Position numbers and translations under genes: made by a program. The notes under the pieces were generated by a model, which saw nothing but the letters and a program-made list of their open reading frames with translations, ran no database searches and was not told the DNA's origin. From positions 1 through 64,000 of the forward strand of contig JAFYGK010000029.1 of the NCBI GenBank assembly GCA_017543285.1: a stretch of 64,000 nucleotides of DNA. The letters run 5' to 3'. Each line of letters starts with the position of its first letter. The first letter of the stretch is position 1. This DNA comes from Clostridia bacterium (GTDB lineage: Bacteria > Bacillota > Clostridia > Oscillospirales > Acutalibacteraceae). Shown in pieces: positions 42,348 through 53,400 of the stretch.

Positions 42348-43430
42348 ATGAGCAGAGTTTATAATTTCTCAGCAGGTCCTTCCACGCTGCCGCTTCCTGT
42401 TTTGGAGAGAGCAGCCGCCGAAATGCTCGACTGCAACGGTTCCGGTCAGAGCGTTATGGAAATGTCCCATCGTTCCAAGGATTTTGAAAAGATCATCTGC
42501 GGCACCGAAGCGCTTTTCCGTGAGCTCCTCGCAATCCCCGACAATTACAAGGTCCTTTTCCTTCAGGGCGGCGCTTCCTCTCAGTTTGCCATGATACCGC
42601 TCAACTTTATGAATAAAAACGGCAAGGCCGATTATGTTGTCACAGGCCAGTGGGCAAAGAAGTCCTATCAGGAGGGCGCCCGCTACGGCAACGCGAGGGT
42701 CGTCGCCTCCTCCGAGGACAAGACATTCTCATATATCCCCGAGCTGACCGCCGACATGTTCGATCCCGAGGCCGACTATGTGCATGTCTGCTGGAACAAT
42801 ACCATTTACGGAACCCATTATTCCAAGATCCCGCCCGTAGGAAACATTCCGCTTATCGCCGACATGTCCTCCTCCATCCTCTCCGAAAAGGTTGACGTCG
42901 CGAAATATGGCATGATCTACGCCGGCGCGCAGAAGAACATGGCTCCCGCAGGCCTGACCGTCTGCATAATCCGTGAGGATATGATAGGCAACGCCCGCGA
43001 TATAACCCCCAACATGTTCAATTACAAGACCCACGCGGACGCCAACTCCCTGTTCAACACACCGCCCGCATACTGCATCTATATTCTCGGTCTTGTTCTC
43101 GACTGGCTCAAGAACGAGGTCGGCGGCATTGAGAAAATGCACGAGATCAACGTCAAAAAGGCCGGCATTCTCTATGATTTCCTCGACGGTTCCTCCATGT
43201 TCAAGTCCACCGTCAAGGGCGACGACAGATCCCTCATGAATATCCCCTTCGTTACGGGCGACGGCGAGCTTGACAAGAAGTTCGTAGCAGAGGCGACAGC
43301 CAACGGCTTTGTAAACATCAAGGGCCACCGCTCTGTGGGCGGCATGAGAGCTTCCATCTACAATGCTATGCCTGTTGAGGGCGTTCAGAAGCTCGTCGAC
43401 TTTATGAGCGAGTTTGAGAAAAACAACTGA
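42348..43430 (+). CDS. serC: Phosphoserine aminotransferase
   Basis: PLP enzyme converting 3-phosphohydroxypyruvate to phosphoserine. 360 residues, family length. Starts VYNFSAGPSTLPLPVLERAA, the hallmark of SerC; the PLP lysine is in AGAQKNMAPAG and the C-terminal GHRSVGGMRASIYNAM matches the family. ATG has GGAGG upstream. It is followed by serA on the same strand after 215 bases without a terminator, so both steps of serine synthesis are co-expressed. Confidence 0.97.
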   Translation: MSRVYNFSAGPSTLPLPVLERAAAEMLDCNGSGQSVMEMSHRSKDFEKIICGTEALFRELLAIPDNYKVLFLQGGASSQFAMIPLNFMNKNGKADYVVTGQWAKKSYQEGARYGNARVVASSEDKTFSYIPELTADMFDPEADYVHVCWNNTIYGTHYSKIPPVGNIPLIADMSSSILSEKVDVAKYGMIYAGAQKNMAPAGLTVCIIREDMIGNARDITPNMFNYKTHADANSLFNTPPAYCIYILGLVLDWLKNEVGGIEKMHEINVKKAGILYDFLDGSSMFKSTVKGDDRSLMNIPFVTGDGELDKKFVAEATANGFVNIKGHRSVGGMRASIYNAMPVEGVQKLVDFMSEFEKNN

Positions 43431-43645
43431 ATCATAGAGAAAACCGCTTCGCGGCCGGGTTCGGGACCCCGGGGCAAAATGCCCTTGCCTTTACGGGGGA
43501 ATGAACCGCTCTCCCGGTGATAAACGGCGGCGCTGCCGCCGAAAATGCCGCGCCTCCTGTTTACGGGACGCCGGCGACCGCCTTTGCCGCGGTAAATGTT
43601 TCCCGGTATATCCCGGGCTTTCAAACAACCGAAAGGAGCCAAACA

Positions 43646-44788
43646 ATGTTTGATATTAAGTTACTCAATAAGATAAGCCAGACAGGTCTGAGCATATTCG
43701 ACGAGAAATATAACTGCGCCGACGATATTGAAAATCCCGACGCTATAATGGTGCGCTCGGCTTCGCTTCATGATATGGAGCTTCCGTCCTGCCTCAAGGC
43801 CATCGCCAGAGCCGGCGCCGGCACAAACAATATCCCCATCGACAGGTGCTCGGCTCAGGGCATTGTTGTTTTCAACACTCCCGGCGCAAACGCAAACGCC
43901 GTAAAGGAGCTTGTTCTCGCCGCTCTGTTCCTTTCCTCCAGAAAGGTCTATGCCGGTATGCAGTGGGTTCAGGGTCTCAAGGATAACGAAGGCGACGTCG
44001 GAAAGATGGTCGAAAAGGGCAAGGGCGCGTATGTCGGTCCCGAGATCATGGGCAAAACGCTCGGTCTTGTCGGTCTCGGCGCAATCGGCGCTCTGGTCGC
44101 AAATTCCGCAATAGCCCTCGGCATGAATGTTGTCGGCTACGACCCCTTCCTTACGGTAAACGCCGCTCTGCATCTCTCTCCCGAGGTCGAGCTTGTCAGC
44201 AACCTTGACGAGCTTTACGCAAAGGCCGACTATATTTCCGTTCATGTTCCGCTCAACAGTGATACAAAGGGCTTCATCAACAAGGATTCCATCGCAAAGA
44301 TGAAGGACGGCGTGCGTCTTATCAACTTCGCGAGAGCCGGACTCATCGACGACAACGACCTCATCGAGGCACTTTCCTCCGGCAAGGTCAGCTCCTATGT
44401 CGTCGACTTCCCGACCGAAGCCATCCTCGGCGTCGAGAATGTCACCGCCATCCCCCACCTCGGCGCTTCCACACCCGAGAGCGAAGAAAACTGCGCCCGC
44501 ATGGCCGCCGTTCAGCTCAAGAACTTCCTCGAGACCGGCAACATAAAGAATTCCGTAAACATGCCGGCCTTCAACGTCGCCCGTCCGGCAGGTACAAAGA
44601 GGGTCGCCGTTGTCTTTATGAGCTCGGCCGATTTTGACTCCATCGAGGCGGACGGCGCCGTAAACAGAGCCAGCAAGATAAGAGGCGGCTGGGGCTACGG
44701 CGTTATCGACGTGACCGGCGACGCGCAGGCGGTCGCTGAAAAGGCAGCGGCTGTTCAGGGCGTTGTCAGAGCGTTCGTTATCGAGTAA
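43646..44788 (+). CDS. serA: D-3-phosphoglycerate dehydrogenase
   Basis: First step of serine synthesis from the glycolytic pool. 380 residues. The NAD motif is GLVGLGAIGALVA, the substrate loop NFARAGLIDD and the catalytic histidine in PHLGASTPESEENC. The C-terminal 70 residues form one short ACT-like regulatory domain, so this is the compact type without a large intervening domain. ATG at 43646 is chosen because GAAAGGAG lies upstream; the longer frame starts in the GC-rich leader. Confidence 0.96.
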   Translation: MFDIKLLNKISQTGLSIFDEKYNCADDIENPDAIMVRSASLHDMELPSCLKAIARAGAGTNNIPIDRCSAQGIVVFNTPGANANAVKELVLAALFLSSRKVYAGMQWVQGLKDNEGDVGKMVEKGKGAYVGPEIMGKTLGLVGLGAIGALVANSAIALGMNVVGYDPFLTVNAALHLSPEVELVSNLDELYAKADYISVHVPLNSDTKGFINKDSIAKMKDGVRLINFARAGLIDDNDLIEALSSGKVSSYVVDFPTEAILGVENVTAIPHLGASTPESEENCARMAAVQLKNFLETGNIKNSVNMPAFNVARPAGTKRVAVVFMSSADFDSIEADGAVNRASKIRGGWGYGVIDVTGDAQAVAEKAAAVQGVVRAFVIE

Positions 44789-44811
44789 TCGTCAGCGTAA
44801 CAGAATATAAT

Positions 44812-44840
44812 AAACCCGCCGGTTTCCCGGCGGGTTTTTT
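44812..44840 (+). terminator. Terminator of serC-serA
   Basis: Stem AAACCCGCCGG/CCGGCGGGTTT followed by TTT. The gap from here to 45130 has no supported gene. Confidence 0.92.
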
Positions 44841-45129
44841 GCGATGCGCGTTGTTCCGCTTTGTCCTTTGTCCTTGACTGGTATACGCAATGGCGCCGTA
44901 TGGCTTTTTTCTCTGCTGCGCTGCCGGTTGCCGGTCTGTCCGAAGCGGTGCGTGCGGTTTATCCGGCGGCGGCCGGAATTCGCGTATATGTATAAAAGCA
45001 GCGCTTTTATTCCGGCAAACGACCCCTTCGCGGGTCTTTCGCCATTATTTTCCCTCGTCCTTTTCCGCCGCAGGACCCCGGCCTGTTCCCGCTGACGGCG
45101 AGCCTTCGGTCAAATCATCCATGCATGCC

Positions 45130-45522
45130 TTACTGGGCGGCGCCTGCTCCGATCAGAACGAGCCCCAACGGAATCATCACGATCCCGACGATGAGAAGGA
45201 TCTTGTAGACCTTCGCCGATTCGTAATGGAAGGGCTGCGCTTTTTTCGGCTTTTTCGGATCGTACCAGATGGTGCAGGCGTCTCCGACCCTGTTTGCCTG
45301 TTTGCTGAGGATGGTCGATTTGATCTGATACTCGACCCCGTCTACGCTGTAGGAGTAAACATACATATCCGGCAGTCTGCCGTTGGAATTATACCGCGCC
45401 CGGATGTCGCTGAGAGTTCCCTGCGTCTGCTCGGAGCAGCGGGAATTTTTTCTCATGTTGATCGGAGCGACGATAACAAAAACAAGTCCCAGGACAAACA
45501 ACGCGAAACCTGCAATCCACAT
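45130..45522 (-). CDS. DUF3592-like membrane protein
   Basis: A 130-residue protein with two membrane helices (WIAGFALFVLGLVFVIVAP and ILLIVGIVMIPLGLVLIGAG) around a small beta domain (YSYSVDGVEYQIKST, IWYDPKKPKKAQ), the pattern of DUF3592. ATG at 45522 has AGGAGG upstream; the preceding TTG is part of the ribosome site region. Function unknown. Confidence 0.8.
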   Translation of the reverse strand: MWIAGFALFVLGLVFVIVAPINMRKNSRCSEQTQGTLSDIRARYNSNGRLPDMYVYSYSVDGVEYQIKSTILSKQANRVGDACTIWYDPKKPKKAQPFHYESAKVYKILLIVGIVMIPLGLVLIGAGAAQ

Positions 45523-45617
45523 AAACGGTACCTCCTGCAATAATGATTACATAAATAACGATTAACCGGTTTCATTATAATGCATATTTCACGTTTTTTC
45601 AATATTCATTACTAATA

Positions 45618-45648
45618 AAAAACAGAGGGCCCGACGCCCTCTGTTTTT
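45618..45648 (-). terminator. Terminator of the EamA transporter gene
   Basis: Stem AAAACAGAGGGC/GCCCTCTGTTTT with T-run; overlaps the stop codon region of the transporter. Bidirectional. Confidence 0.9.
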
Positions 45649-46549
45649 ACTCTTTCGCCTTTGTTTCAGCGCTTCTCTTTTTTCTTAAAAATTCCAGCTT
45701 GGTTTCGCTTATCGTGATAGCAATGAATATCAGCGCGAAGCCGATAAATGTCGGCGCCTGCGGACGCTCGCCGTAAAACAGCACCGAAAAGAGCACGCCT
45801 GTCACCGACTCGAGGCTGAGAAGCACGGCGCTCTGAGACGCTGGGGTGTATTTTTGCCCGACGTTTTGCAGCAGCAGCGCGCCGCAGGTCGCAAGCACCA
45901 CCAGATAGCCGAGCTGCAAAAGAGCCGAAGCGGTTATTACCGGCGGCTGTTCAAGAATTATCGCGCAGGGGGTCGACAGCGCTCCGGCGACTAAAAATTG
46001 CAGCACGGTCATGACGACCGGATCGCAGTCCCTGCCGAAAATGTCGATAAAGACAAGGTGCAGCCCGAAAAATACGCTGCAGACGAGGGTAAGTATTTCG
46101 CCCCGGTTGAGGGTCGGACTGCCGTCTAAGCTCACAAGCCCGATGCCGACGACGCATATTACCGACGAAATAATATTGAATCTGTCCGGCCGGCGTTTGG
46201 CGAATATCCAGTATAAAAACGGCGTGAGCACGCAGTAAACGTCGGTCAGGAACGCGTTTATGCCCGGAGTTGTGCCAATGAGCCCGTAGGTCTGCGTGGC
46301 GTAGGCCAGAAAGAGACACACGCCTATCGGGATGCTGCCGAGGATGGCCTTTTTGTTTATGTTTTTCATGCGGCGGAAAAACACCGCCGCCAGAATTGCC
46401 GCGCCGAGCAAAAACCTTATGGAAAAAATATAAAAGACCGGCATGCCGTCGAGCGCGTTTTTCAGCACCACAAAGGAGCCGCCCCAAATGAGCGCGGCTG
46501 CGAGCAGAGCCAATCTCGACAGGACCTTTGTTTTGGAATCCGGCTTCAT
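45647..46549 (-). CDS. EamA/RhaT-family (DMT) transporter
   Basis: A 300-residue membrane protein with ten predicted helices arranged as two EamA repeats, typical of drug/metabolite exporters. It starts with a polar tail then LALLAALIWGGSFVVLKNALDGM, the usual first helix of the family, and ends in a basic cytoplasmic tail. ATG follows AAAGGA. It is transcribed alone. The substrate cannot be read from sequence; amino acid or nucleoside export are common in the family. Confidence 0.9.
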   Translation of the reverse strand: MKPDSKTKVLSRLALLAAALIWGGSFVVLKNALDGMPVFYIFSIRFLLGAAILAAVFFRRMKNINKKAILGSIPIGVCLFLAYATQTYGLIGTTPGINAFLTDVYCVLTPFLYWIFAKRRPDRFNIISSVICVVGIGLVSLDGSPTLNRGEILTLVCSVFFGLHLVFIDIFGRDCDPVVMTVLQFLVAGALSTPCAIILEQPPVITASALLQLGYLVVLATCGALLLQNVGQKYTPASQSAVLLSLESVTGVLFSVLFYGERPQAPTFIGFALIFIAITISETKLEFLRKKRSAETKAKE

Positions 46550-46692
46550 GGCGTTTTTCCTTTCGTGCGGATTTTGTTTCGGCGCAACGGCAGTGTTTCG
46601 GTCAACGGCCGCGCTGCCGATAACGTATTTCGCGAAGCAGATTTACTCGGATAAAAAAAGAGTGAACAATTATGTTCACTCAAAGTAGGACA

Positions 46693-46766
46693 TGCGCCGG
46701 AAGGGACTCGAACCCCCGACCTTTTGGTTCGTAGCCAAACACTCTATCCAGCTGAGCTACCGGCGC
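46693..46766 (-). tRNA. tRNA-Arg (anticodon ACG)
   Basis: 74 bases from GCGCCGGTAGCTCAGCTGG to the 3' CTTCCGGCGCA. Anticodon stem-loop TTTGG-CTACGAA-CCAAA. The A34 is presumably modified to inosine. Confidence 0.97.
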
Positions 46767-46784
46767 ATTTCAAACTACCCGAAT

Positions 46785-46813
46785 ATAATATCACTTTTGG
46801 ACAAATAAGTCAA
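46785..46813 (-). promoter_or_regulatory. Promoter of tRNA-Arg
   Basis: Minus-strand TTGACT (46808-46813) and TATTAT (46785-46790), 17-bp spacer. Confidence 0.8.
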
Positions 46814-46900
46814 GGGCTTTTTGCAAAACCAAAAGGGCAATTTTGTAATACCATGAACAAATATTACTTCGGGTAGAATAATTGCCGCATTTTTCCGGGA

Positions 46901-47398
46901 TTAAGCCTGCTTCATCAGAATTTCCCTGAAACGGCTGAAGTTATCAAGATCCACGACCCTGTAGGGAATGATATAGACAAGCTCCTTTTGACCGGCCGGA
47001 TATACCAAAAAGGTGCGCTGGCGTGAGCAGTCCTTTACGGTGCTTGTGCCGTCCAGCTTTATCTCGGTTTCGGGATCGACCCTGAGCAGTCCCGGCTGCA
47101 CCGTCATGGAAACATGGCGGCTGTTTTCGGCCGCCTTTGCCGCCTCGGAAAAGGCCTTGCCCGGAACGATCCAGATGAGCGCGATAAGTATGACCGCGAT
47201 GGGGATCAGTATCAGCGCCATGGTCATATATTTTTTGTCTATGGATATGTTGTAGCAGCAGATACCGATAACGATCAAAAGCAAGACCGTGCGTATGACC
47301 TGCGGCAGACCCTTCGCCGGAACGGTCTTTGCGGCGCGCAGGCCGCGGTATAGCTCCTTGTCGGTGAGAGTGTAGTCGAGATTGAAATTGTCCTGCAT
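46901..47398 (-). CDS. YcxB-like two-helix membrane protein
   Basis: A 165-residue protein with two close membrane helices (about residues 36-52 and 58-78) and a C-terminal globular part (residues 85-165) resembling the YcxB family (TSTVKDCSRQRTFLVYPAG, YIIPYRVVD). ATG has GGAGG upstream. It lies 146 bases downstream of gyrB, on the same strand, possibly as a readthrough gene. Function unknown. Confidence 0.65.
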   Translation of the reverse strand: MQDNFNLDYTLTDKELYRGLRAAKTVPAKGLPQVIRTVLLLIVIGICCYNISIDKKYMTMALILIPIAVILIALIWIVPGKAFSEAAKAAENSRHVSMTVQPGLLRVDPETEIKLDGTSTVKDCSRQRTFLVYPAGQKELVYIIPYRVVDLDNFSRFREILMKQA

Positions 47399-47544
47399 AG
47401 GAAACCTCCTGTTGGAGTTTTAAAGATATAGTGACGCGCTTTGGCGCAAACCGCCGGCCGGATATCCGGATCGTGCGTTTAGGGCTGAATATCCGGAAAA
47501 ACCGGCACGGTGATCATTTGAAGACGGCGCGGATATGAAAACCG

Positions 47545-49488
47545 CTAAATATCTAGATCGGTAACATACTGCGCGTTGGTTTCTATAAATTCGCGGCGCG
47601 GCTCCACCTTGTCGCCCATAAGGATGCTGAATGCCTTGTCGGCGGCGGCGGCGTCCTCGACGTCGACGCGGAGCATTATTCTGTGCTCGGGATCCATAGT
47701 GGTTTTCCACAGATCCTCCGAGTTCATTTCGCCTAGACCCTTGAAACGCTTGATGACCGGCTCGCCGTCCACCGTTGCCGAAAGGGCGTCGCGCTCCTCG
47801 TCGGTGTAGGCGTAGCCGATGGACTTTTTGCCCTTTTTCACCTCATAAAGCGGCGGCTGGGCGAGATAGACGTGACCCTCCTCGATAAGCGGACGCATGA
47901 AGCGGAAGAAGAATGTCAGCAGCAGCGTTCTGATATGCGAGCCGTCCACATCGGCATCGGCCATAATTATTGTCTTGCCGTAGCGCAGCTTGGTTATGTC
48001 AAATTCCTCGCCTATTCCCGTGCCAAGAGCCATGACGACGGGCAGCAGCTTTTCGTTGTTGTAGATTTTGTCGAGCCTGGCCTTTTCCACGTTGAGCATC
48101 TTGCCCCAGAGCGGCAAAATCGCCTGATAGCGGCGGTCGCGTCCTCCGCAGGCGGAGCCTCCTGCCGAGTCGCCCTCGACGATGAAGATCTCTGTCATGG
48201 ACGCGTCCTTGCTCTGGCAGTCGGACAGCTTGCCGGGCAGACCCGCGCCGCCCATCGCCGTCTTGCGTCGGACAAGCTCCTTGGCGCGGCGGGCTGCTTC
48301 TCTGGCTGCCGCCGCCTGTGTCGCCTTGTCGAAAATTCCCCTTGCGACGGCGGGATTTTCCTCGAAATATTCCATCAGCTTATTGTAAACAAGCTGATCG
48401 ACCATGGAGCGCATTTCGACCGAGCCCAGCTTCGCCTTGGTCTGTCCCTCGAACTGCGCTTCCTTTAATTTCACGCTGATTATCGCCGTCAGGCCCTCGC
48501 GCACGTCCTCGCCCGACAGCTTTTCCTCCTCCTTCAGGAGCTTGAATTTATGTCCGTAGTCGTTGAATACCCTTGTCAGCGCCGTTTTGAAGCCGGTCTC
48601 GTGGGTGCCGCCGTCGACCGTGTGGATATTGTTGGCAAAGGACATGATGAGAGCGCTGTAATCCATTGTGTATTGCAGGGCGACCTCGGCTGTGGAATCG
48701 CCAGAAACGGAGGACAGATAAATGACCTCGTCGTTTATTACGTCGCTGCCCTTGTCCTTGTTGAGAAATTCGACATAGCTCTTTATGCCGCCCTCATAGT
48801 GCATGGTCTGTGTGACCGGTTCCCCGCCGCGGCGGTCGGTGAGGATTATGCGCGCTCCGGCGTTGAGGAAGGCCTGCTCGCGCAGACGGGTCAGCAGGAT
48901 GTTGTAGCTGAAAACGGTGGTTTCATTAAAAATCTCGGGGTCGGGCTTGAACTCTATGACGGTGCCGGTTCTGTCGGTATCCCCGACAACGGTGAGATCG
49001 GTGACAATATCGCCGCGCGAATATTTCTGCTCATAAATGTGCTGGCCGTCGTATACCTTTACGGTCAGCCATTCGCTCAGCGCGTTTACTACGCTCGCGC
49101 CAACGCCGTGCAGACCGCCGGAAACCTTGTAGCCGCTGCCGCCGAATTTGCCGCCCGCGTGCAGCACGGTGAAAACGACCGTGACCGCCGGCAGACCGGT
49201 CTGATGCTGAATACCAACGGGAATTCCGCGTCCGTCGTCGGATACGCGGATGATGTCGCCCGGGAGGATATCCACCTCTATGTTGTCGCAGTAGCCGGCC
49301 AGAGCCTCGTCGATTGAGTTGTCGACTATCTCATAGACAAGGTGATGAAGGCCGCGCTCGCCTGTCGAGCCGATATACATGCCCGGGCGTTTGCGCACGG
49401 CTTCCAGTCCCTCGAGCACCTGAATCTGGTTTTCGTCGTATACCTCTTCTACGTTGTAGTTATTGGTGATTTGGTTGTTGTCCTGCAT
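47545..49488 (-). CDS. gyrB: DNA gyrase subunit B
   Basis: ATPase and toprim subunit of gyrase, which adds negative supercoils. 647 residues. The GHKL ATPase is at residues 1-230 ([40 protein letters not shown]), followed by the transducer domain, then the toprim domain with EGDSAGGSA and [12 protein letters not shown], and the typical end [20 protein letters not shown] has AAAGGA upstream. remB lies 141 bases upstream. gyrA, usually next, is not in this window. Confidence 0.98.
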   Translation of the reverse strand: MQDNNQITNNYNVEEVYDENQIQVLEGLEAVRKRPGMYIGSTGERGLHHLVYEIVDNSIDEALAGYCDNIEVDILPGDIIRVSDDGRGIPVGIQHQTGLPAVTVVFTVLHAGGKFGGSGYKVSGGLHGVGASVVNALSEWLTVKVYDGQHIYEQKYSRGDIVTDLTVVGDTDRTGTVIEFKPDPEIFNETTVFSYNILLTRLREQAFLNAGARIILTDRRGGEPVTQTMHYEGGIKSYVEFLNKDKGSDVINDEVIYLSSVSGDSTAEVALQYTMDYSALIMSFANNIHTVDGGTHETGFKTALTRVFNDYGHKFKLLKEEEKLSGEDVREGLTAIISVKLKEAQFEGQTKAKLGSVEMRSMVDQLVYNKLMEYFEENPAVARGIFDKATQAAAAREAARRAKELVRRKTAMGGAGLPGKLSDCQSKDASMTEIFIVEGDSAGGSACGGRDRRYQAILPLWGKMLNVEKARLDKIYNNEKLLPVVMALGTGIGEEFDITKLRYGKTIIMADADVDGSHIRTLLLTFFFRFMRPLIEEGHVYLAQPPLYEVKKGKKSIGYAYTDEERDALSATVDGEPVIKRFKGLGEMNSEDLWKTTMDPEHRIMLRVDVEDAAAADKAFSILMGDKVEPRREFIETNAQYVTDLDI

Positions 49489-49629
49489 GTAATTAGTCCT
49501 TTGCTGTAGAATAAATGAAAAGAAATATCGGTGAACGGTTAAAAATGTCGGCGCCGGAGCCGGCGGCGGTTTTCGTCCGGATCGCGGAGGGAGCCCCGTT
49601 ATGCTGGCTTCGTCGTCCGCTGGACGCGC

Positions 49630-49896
49630 TCACATACGATTCGCTCCGCTCTTCACCCTCTTTAATAACGTGCCCGGCGATATCTGACTAAGGTAAACCG
49701 TGTCGTTTCCCTTTATGTCGCGGCACAGTATAAACGACTTCGGCAGCTCCTGTCCGACGGCGACAATACTGCCGGCAAGCTGCCGGCGCCGCAGGAAATC
49801 CCTTGTTCTGACCGAGACGGTCGAGGAATCCAGATCGAATATTCCGATGATGTCGTCGGTTTTGATAAGGCGGTCCTGCCCGATGTGCAGATACAT
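49630..49896 (-). CDS. remB: RemB-like regulator (DUF370 family)
   Basis: An 88-residue protein starting MYLHIGQDRLIKTDDIIGIFDLD, close to Bacillus RemB/YaaB, a small DNA-binding or matrix-regulating protein encoded beside gyrB and recF. ATG at 49896 has GGGAGGG upstream. In Bacillus the order is recF-remB-gyrB; here remB-gyrB are together but recF starts 13.6 kb away on the other strand. Confidence 0.85.
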   Translation of the reverse strand: MYLHIGQDRLIKTDDIIGIFDLDSSTVSVRTRDFLRRRQLAGSIVAVGQELPKSFILCRDIKGNDTVYLSQISPGTLLKRVKSGANRM

Positions 49897-49959
49897 AGAC
49901 CCTCCCTGGGATTCAGCCTTTGTGCTTATATATAATAAGGTGTGCATTAAGTCATTGTT

Positions 49960-49988
49960 ATTATACCACAAACCGAAATAAAAAGCTA
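49960..49988 (-). promoter_or_regulatory. Probable promoter of remB-gyrB
   Basis: Minus-strand TATAAT (49960-49965) with a weak -35 TAGCTT (49983-49988) at 17 bp. Confidence 0.5.
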
Positions 49989-50144
49989 CTTTAAAACGGT
50001 AATTTTTTGTTCTCCGTCCGCTGATACCGCGGCTTTCCTAAGAGCAATAACGCCGCCGGGCAAAACATTAATATTTCTTAATAATCAGTTAAAAAAATAT
50101 AAATAAAACTTGCGTTATAAGGCGTAAAATATAAATGAAGGATT

Positions 50145-50164
50145 CCGACCGACCGGTCGGTCGG
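50145..50164. promoter_or_regulatory. 20-bp palindromic operator upstream of the RND pump
   Basis: CCGACCGACC at 50145-50154 is followed directly by its reverse complement, forming a perfect 20-bp palindrome built from CCGA/TCGG repeats. It lies just downstream of an AT-rich promoter-like stretch and 266 bases upstream of the pump. TetR-family repressors commonly bind such sites; the TetR gene is the second gene of this operon. Confidence 0.8.
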
Positions 50165-50430
50165 TTATTGTCGAATCGGGCCGGCAGCCTTTTTGTCAAC
50201 ATCGGTATACTTCTTCACGATTATTGATCCGGAAAAACAGCAATCCGGATAGCGCTTGATAACTAATGAATAACAAGAATCGTCGGAGCGCCGGCATGCC
50301 GGCGCCTGGGGTATCCTTTGCACGGGCAAGGGAGCAAATCTTCCGCTCCATCCTGCCTGTCCTTACCCTCTCAGCTTTTCTTTAAAATCATCCTTGCTCC
50401 ATATATCATCTTATCATCCGGAGGTTTTCA

Positions 50431-53400
50431 ATGTCTGCCTTAAGCGTCAAAAAGCCTTACACCGTCATAGTCGCGGTACTGCTCGTCGTAATTCTGGGTA
50501 TAGTCTCTCTGTTCAACATGCAGACCGACCTGATACCCTCATTCAATCTGCCTTACGCCATTGTCATAACGACATATCCCGGCGCTTCGCCCGAGCAGGT
50601 GGAAACGGCCGTCACCGACGTTATCGAGCAGTCGCTCGCTTCGGTCAGCCGCCTGCAGGAGATTTCCAGCACGTCCAACGAAAATTATTCCATGGTCACG
50701 CTGCAGTTCACCGATGAAACGAACCTCGACTACGCTGCGGTTGAAATAAGGGAAAACCTCGACAGGATCGCCGGGTATCTGCCCGAAAACGCGGGCGACC
50801 CGACTATTATGAAGATAAACCCCAACATTATCCCCCTCATGGTGGCGTCCGCAGACATGGACGGCGCCGATCGCGTCGAAACAACCAATATTGTCAACGA
50901 CAAGGTGCTCCCCGCCCTCAAAAGCGTCGAGGGCGTAGCTTCGGTAAGCGCGACCGGTCTTGTGGAGCGCAGCGTAAATGTGACGGTAAGCCAGGAAAAA
51001 ATAGACAGCATCAACAAAAGAATACTCAGGAAGGTGGACAGCCAGCTTGCCGACGCTCAGGATGAGCTGGACAACGCCCAATCGGAGATAGACAATGGCT
51101 ATGACGAACTGTCGTCCCAGAGAAGGACCCGGATGAACGCCGTTTCAAGCGCGGAAAAGGCTCTCAGCAAGGGCAGAACGCAGATGAAGAACGCCAAAAA
51201 GGAGCTGGATGCAAACAGCGCCAAGGTTGATTCGGCGCTGGAGCAGGCGCAGGCGGGATTGGACGAGATCAACAATAACCTTCCTCAGCTTCAGGCCGCA
51301 AAGCTTATGGCCGACGAAAACGCCGACGCCCTTCATGAAGCGCTTGTCCGTGCGAAGGAGGCGGTCGATTCGGCGGAGGAGCCCTCGGCCGAGCTGTTAA
51401 ACGCGCTGGACGAGGCGCAGAAGCTCTATGACGCCGCTCAGGAGCGCAGGAATGAGCTCGGCTCCAGCGTGGAGCAGCTCACCGCTCAGAAGGCCGAGCT
51501 TGAGGCGACTATAACCGCGCTTAAGGACAGCAAAGCCGAAATTGAAAAGGGCTATGAGCAGTACAGGGCGGGGGAATCCAAGCTGAAGCAGCAGGAAGCT
51601 CAGCTTGCCAGCGGCAAAAAGCAGCTTACCTCCGCGCTCGACAGCGCCAAGAAAAAGCTCGACTCAGCGCAGTCCGAGCTTGACGACGCAATGGAGGAAT
51701 TTGAAGCAAAGCGCGACGAGGCCATAAAAAAGGCCGATATGGAGGGTGTTATCACCGCCGAGCTTGTCACCTCTCTTATAAACGCGCAGAATATTTCATA
51801 TCCCGCCGGATATGTTCAGGACGGCGACGAGAGTTATGTCGTGCGCGTCGGAGACAAAATAGAAAGCGAACAGGCTCTCAGGCAAATGCCCCTTCTGTCG
51901 CTGGATGAGCTGGAAATGGATATTGTCCTCAACGATGTCGCTGACGTGGAGATAACCGACAACACCGACGATACCGTGACCAAGGTAAACGGCAACGAGG
52001 CTATCCTCATCACGATGCAAAAGCAGAACGAGTATTCCACCGCCGAGGTAGCCAAGGGCGTCCGCGCAAAAATGGAGCAGCTTACCTCCGAAAACAAGGG
52101 GCTGAACATGACTGCGCTGATGGACCAGGGCGTTTATGTAGATATTATTATAAGGTCGGTGTTCCAGAACCTGATCTACGGCGCCATTCTCGCCATAATC
52201 ATACTTATACTGTTCCTGAGAGACTGGAAGATAACATTTGTAATAGCCCTCTCCATCCCGATAAGCCTTATATTCGCCATCGTGCTGATGTATTTTTCGG
52301 GGGTCACGCTGAACCTCATATCCATGTCGGGTCTCGCGCTCGCCGTCGGTATGCTGGTGGACAATTCCATAGTGGTGATCGAAAATATATACCGAATGAG
52401 ACAGGAGGGCAAGTCGGCGCGTGACGCTGCGATCTACGGCGCAAAGCAGGTCGCGGGCGCTATCATCTCGTCAACGCTGACGACATGCGCGGTATTTCTG
52501 CCCATTGTCTTCACAAAGGGCATAACAAAGCAGCTCTTCACCGACATGGGCCTCACGATCACCTACGCGCTGCTGGCGTCGCTGATCATAGCTCTCTCCT
52601 TCGTTCCCATGGCGTGCTCGGGCGCTCTTAACCGCTCCGAGCCGAAGCAGCACAGACTCTTCGATAAATTCTGCGACTGGTACGGCAGGGTGCTTTCATG
52701 GTGTCTCAGGGTAAAATGGGTACCGCTGACGCTCGCCCTCTCGCTGTTCGCCGTTTCAATAATCGGCGCCATGAATATGGGCACGCAGTTTTTCCCGCAG
52801 ATGCAGGGCGACCAGATGGCGGTCACCCTCAAAATGGACGACGAAATGAAGTTTGAGGAGCAGGCCGAGCTTGCCGTAAACGCTGCCGAAAGGATCAGGG
52901 GCGTTGACGGCGTCACGGCCGTGGGACTTTCCATGACCGATTCCTCGGGCGGCGGCCTTTCGTCCTCCGCCGCGATGGTGGTCAGTTTCGCGACAAGGGT
53001 AAGAGGAAGCGGAACCTCGCTTTATGTTCTGCTCGATCCCGACAGAAGCCGCGGCTTCTATGAGATAAAGGACGACATACTGAACAGGCTGTCGGACATC
53101 GGCTGCGAGGTCTCGGTGTCCGGCCAGAGCATGGATATATCCATGCTGACCGGTTCGGGCGTATCCATAAGCATTTTCGGCAGAGATCTGGATAAGCTGC
53201 AGGAGGCAGCAAAGGATCTGGCCGGAAAGATAAGCAAAATAGAGGGCACGAAGGATGTTTCCGACGGCTTCGAGCAGCCGGCAAAAGAGATACGCGTAAC
53301 GGTAGATAAGCAAAAAGCGCTTAAAAACGGCCTCACGACCGGCGAAATATATGCGCAGCTTGCCGATTATCTCAAGGCGAAATCATCGGTCGCGACGCTG

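Noticed and set aside
43431..43645. Structured RNA between serC and serA
   Set aside because: The gap is GC-rich and can form hairpins, but no known RNA family or conserved pattern could be identified.
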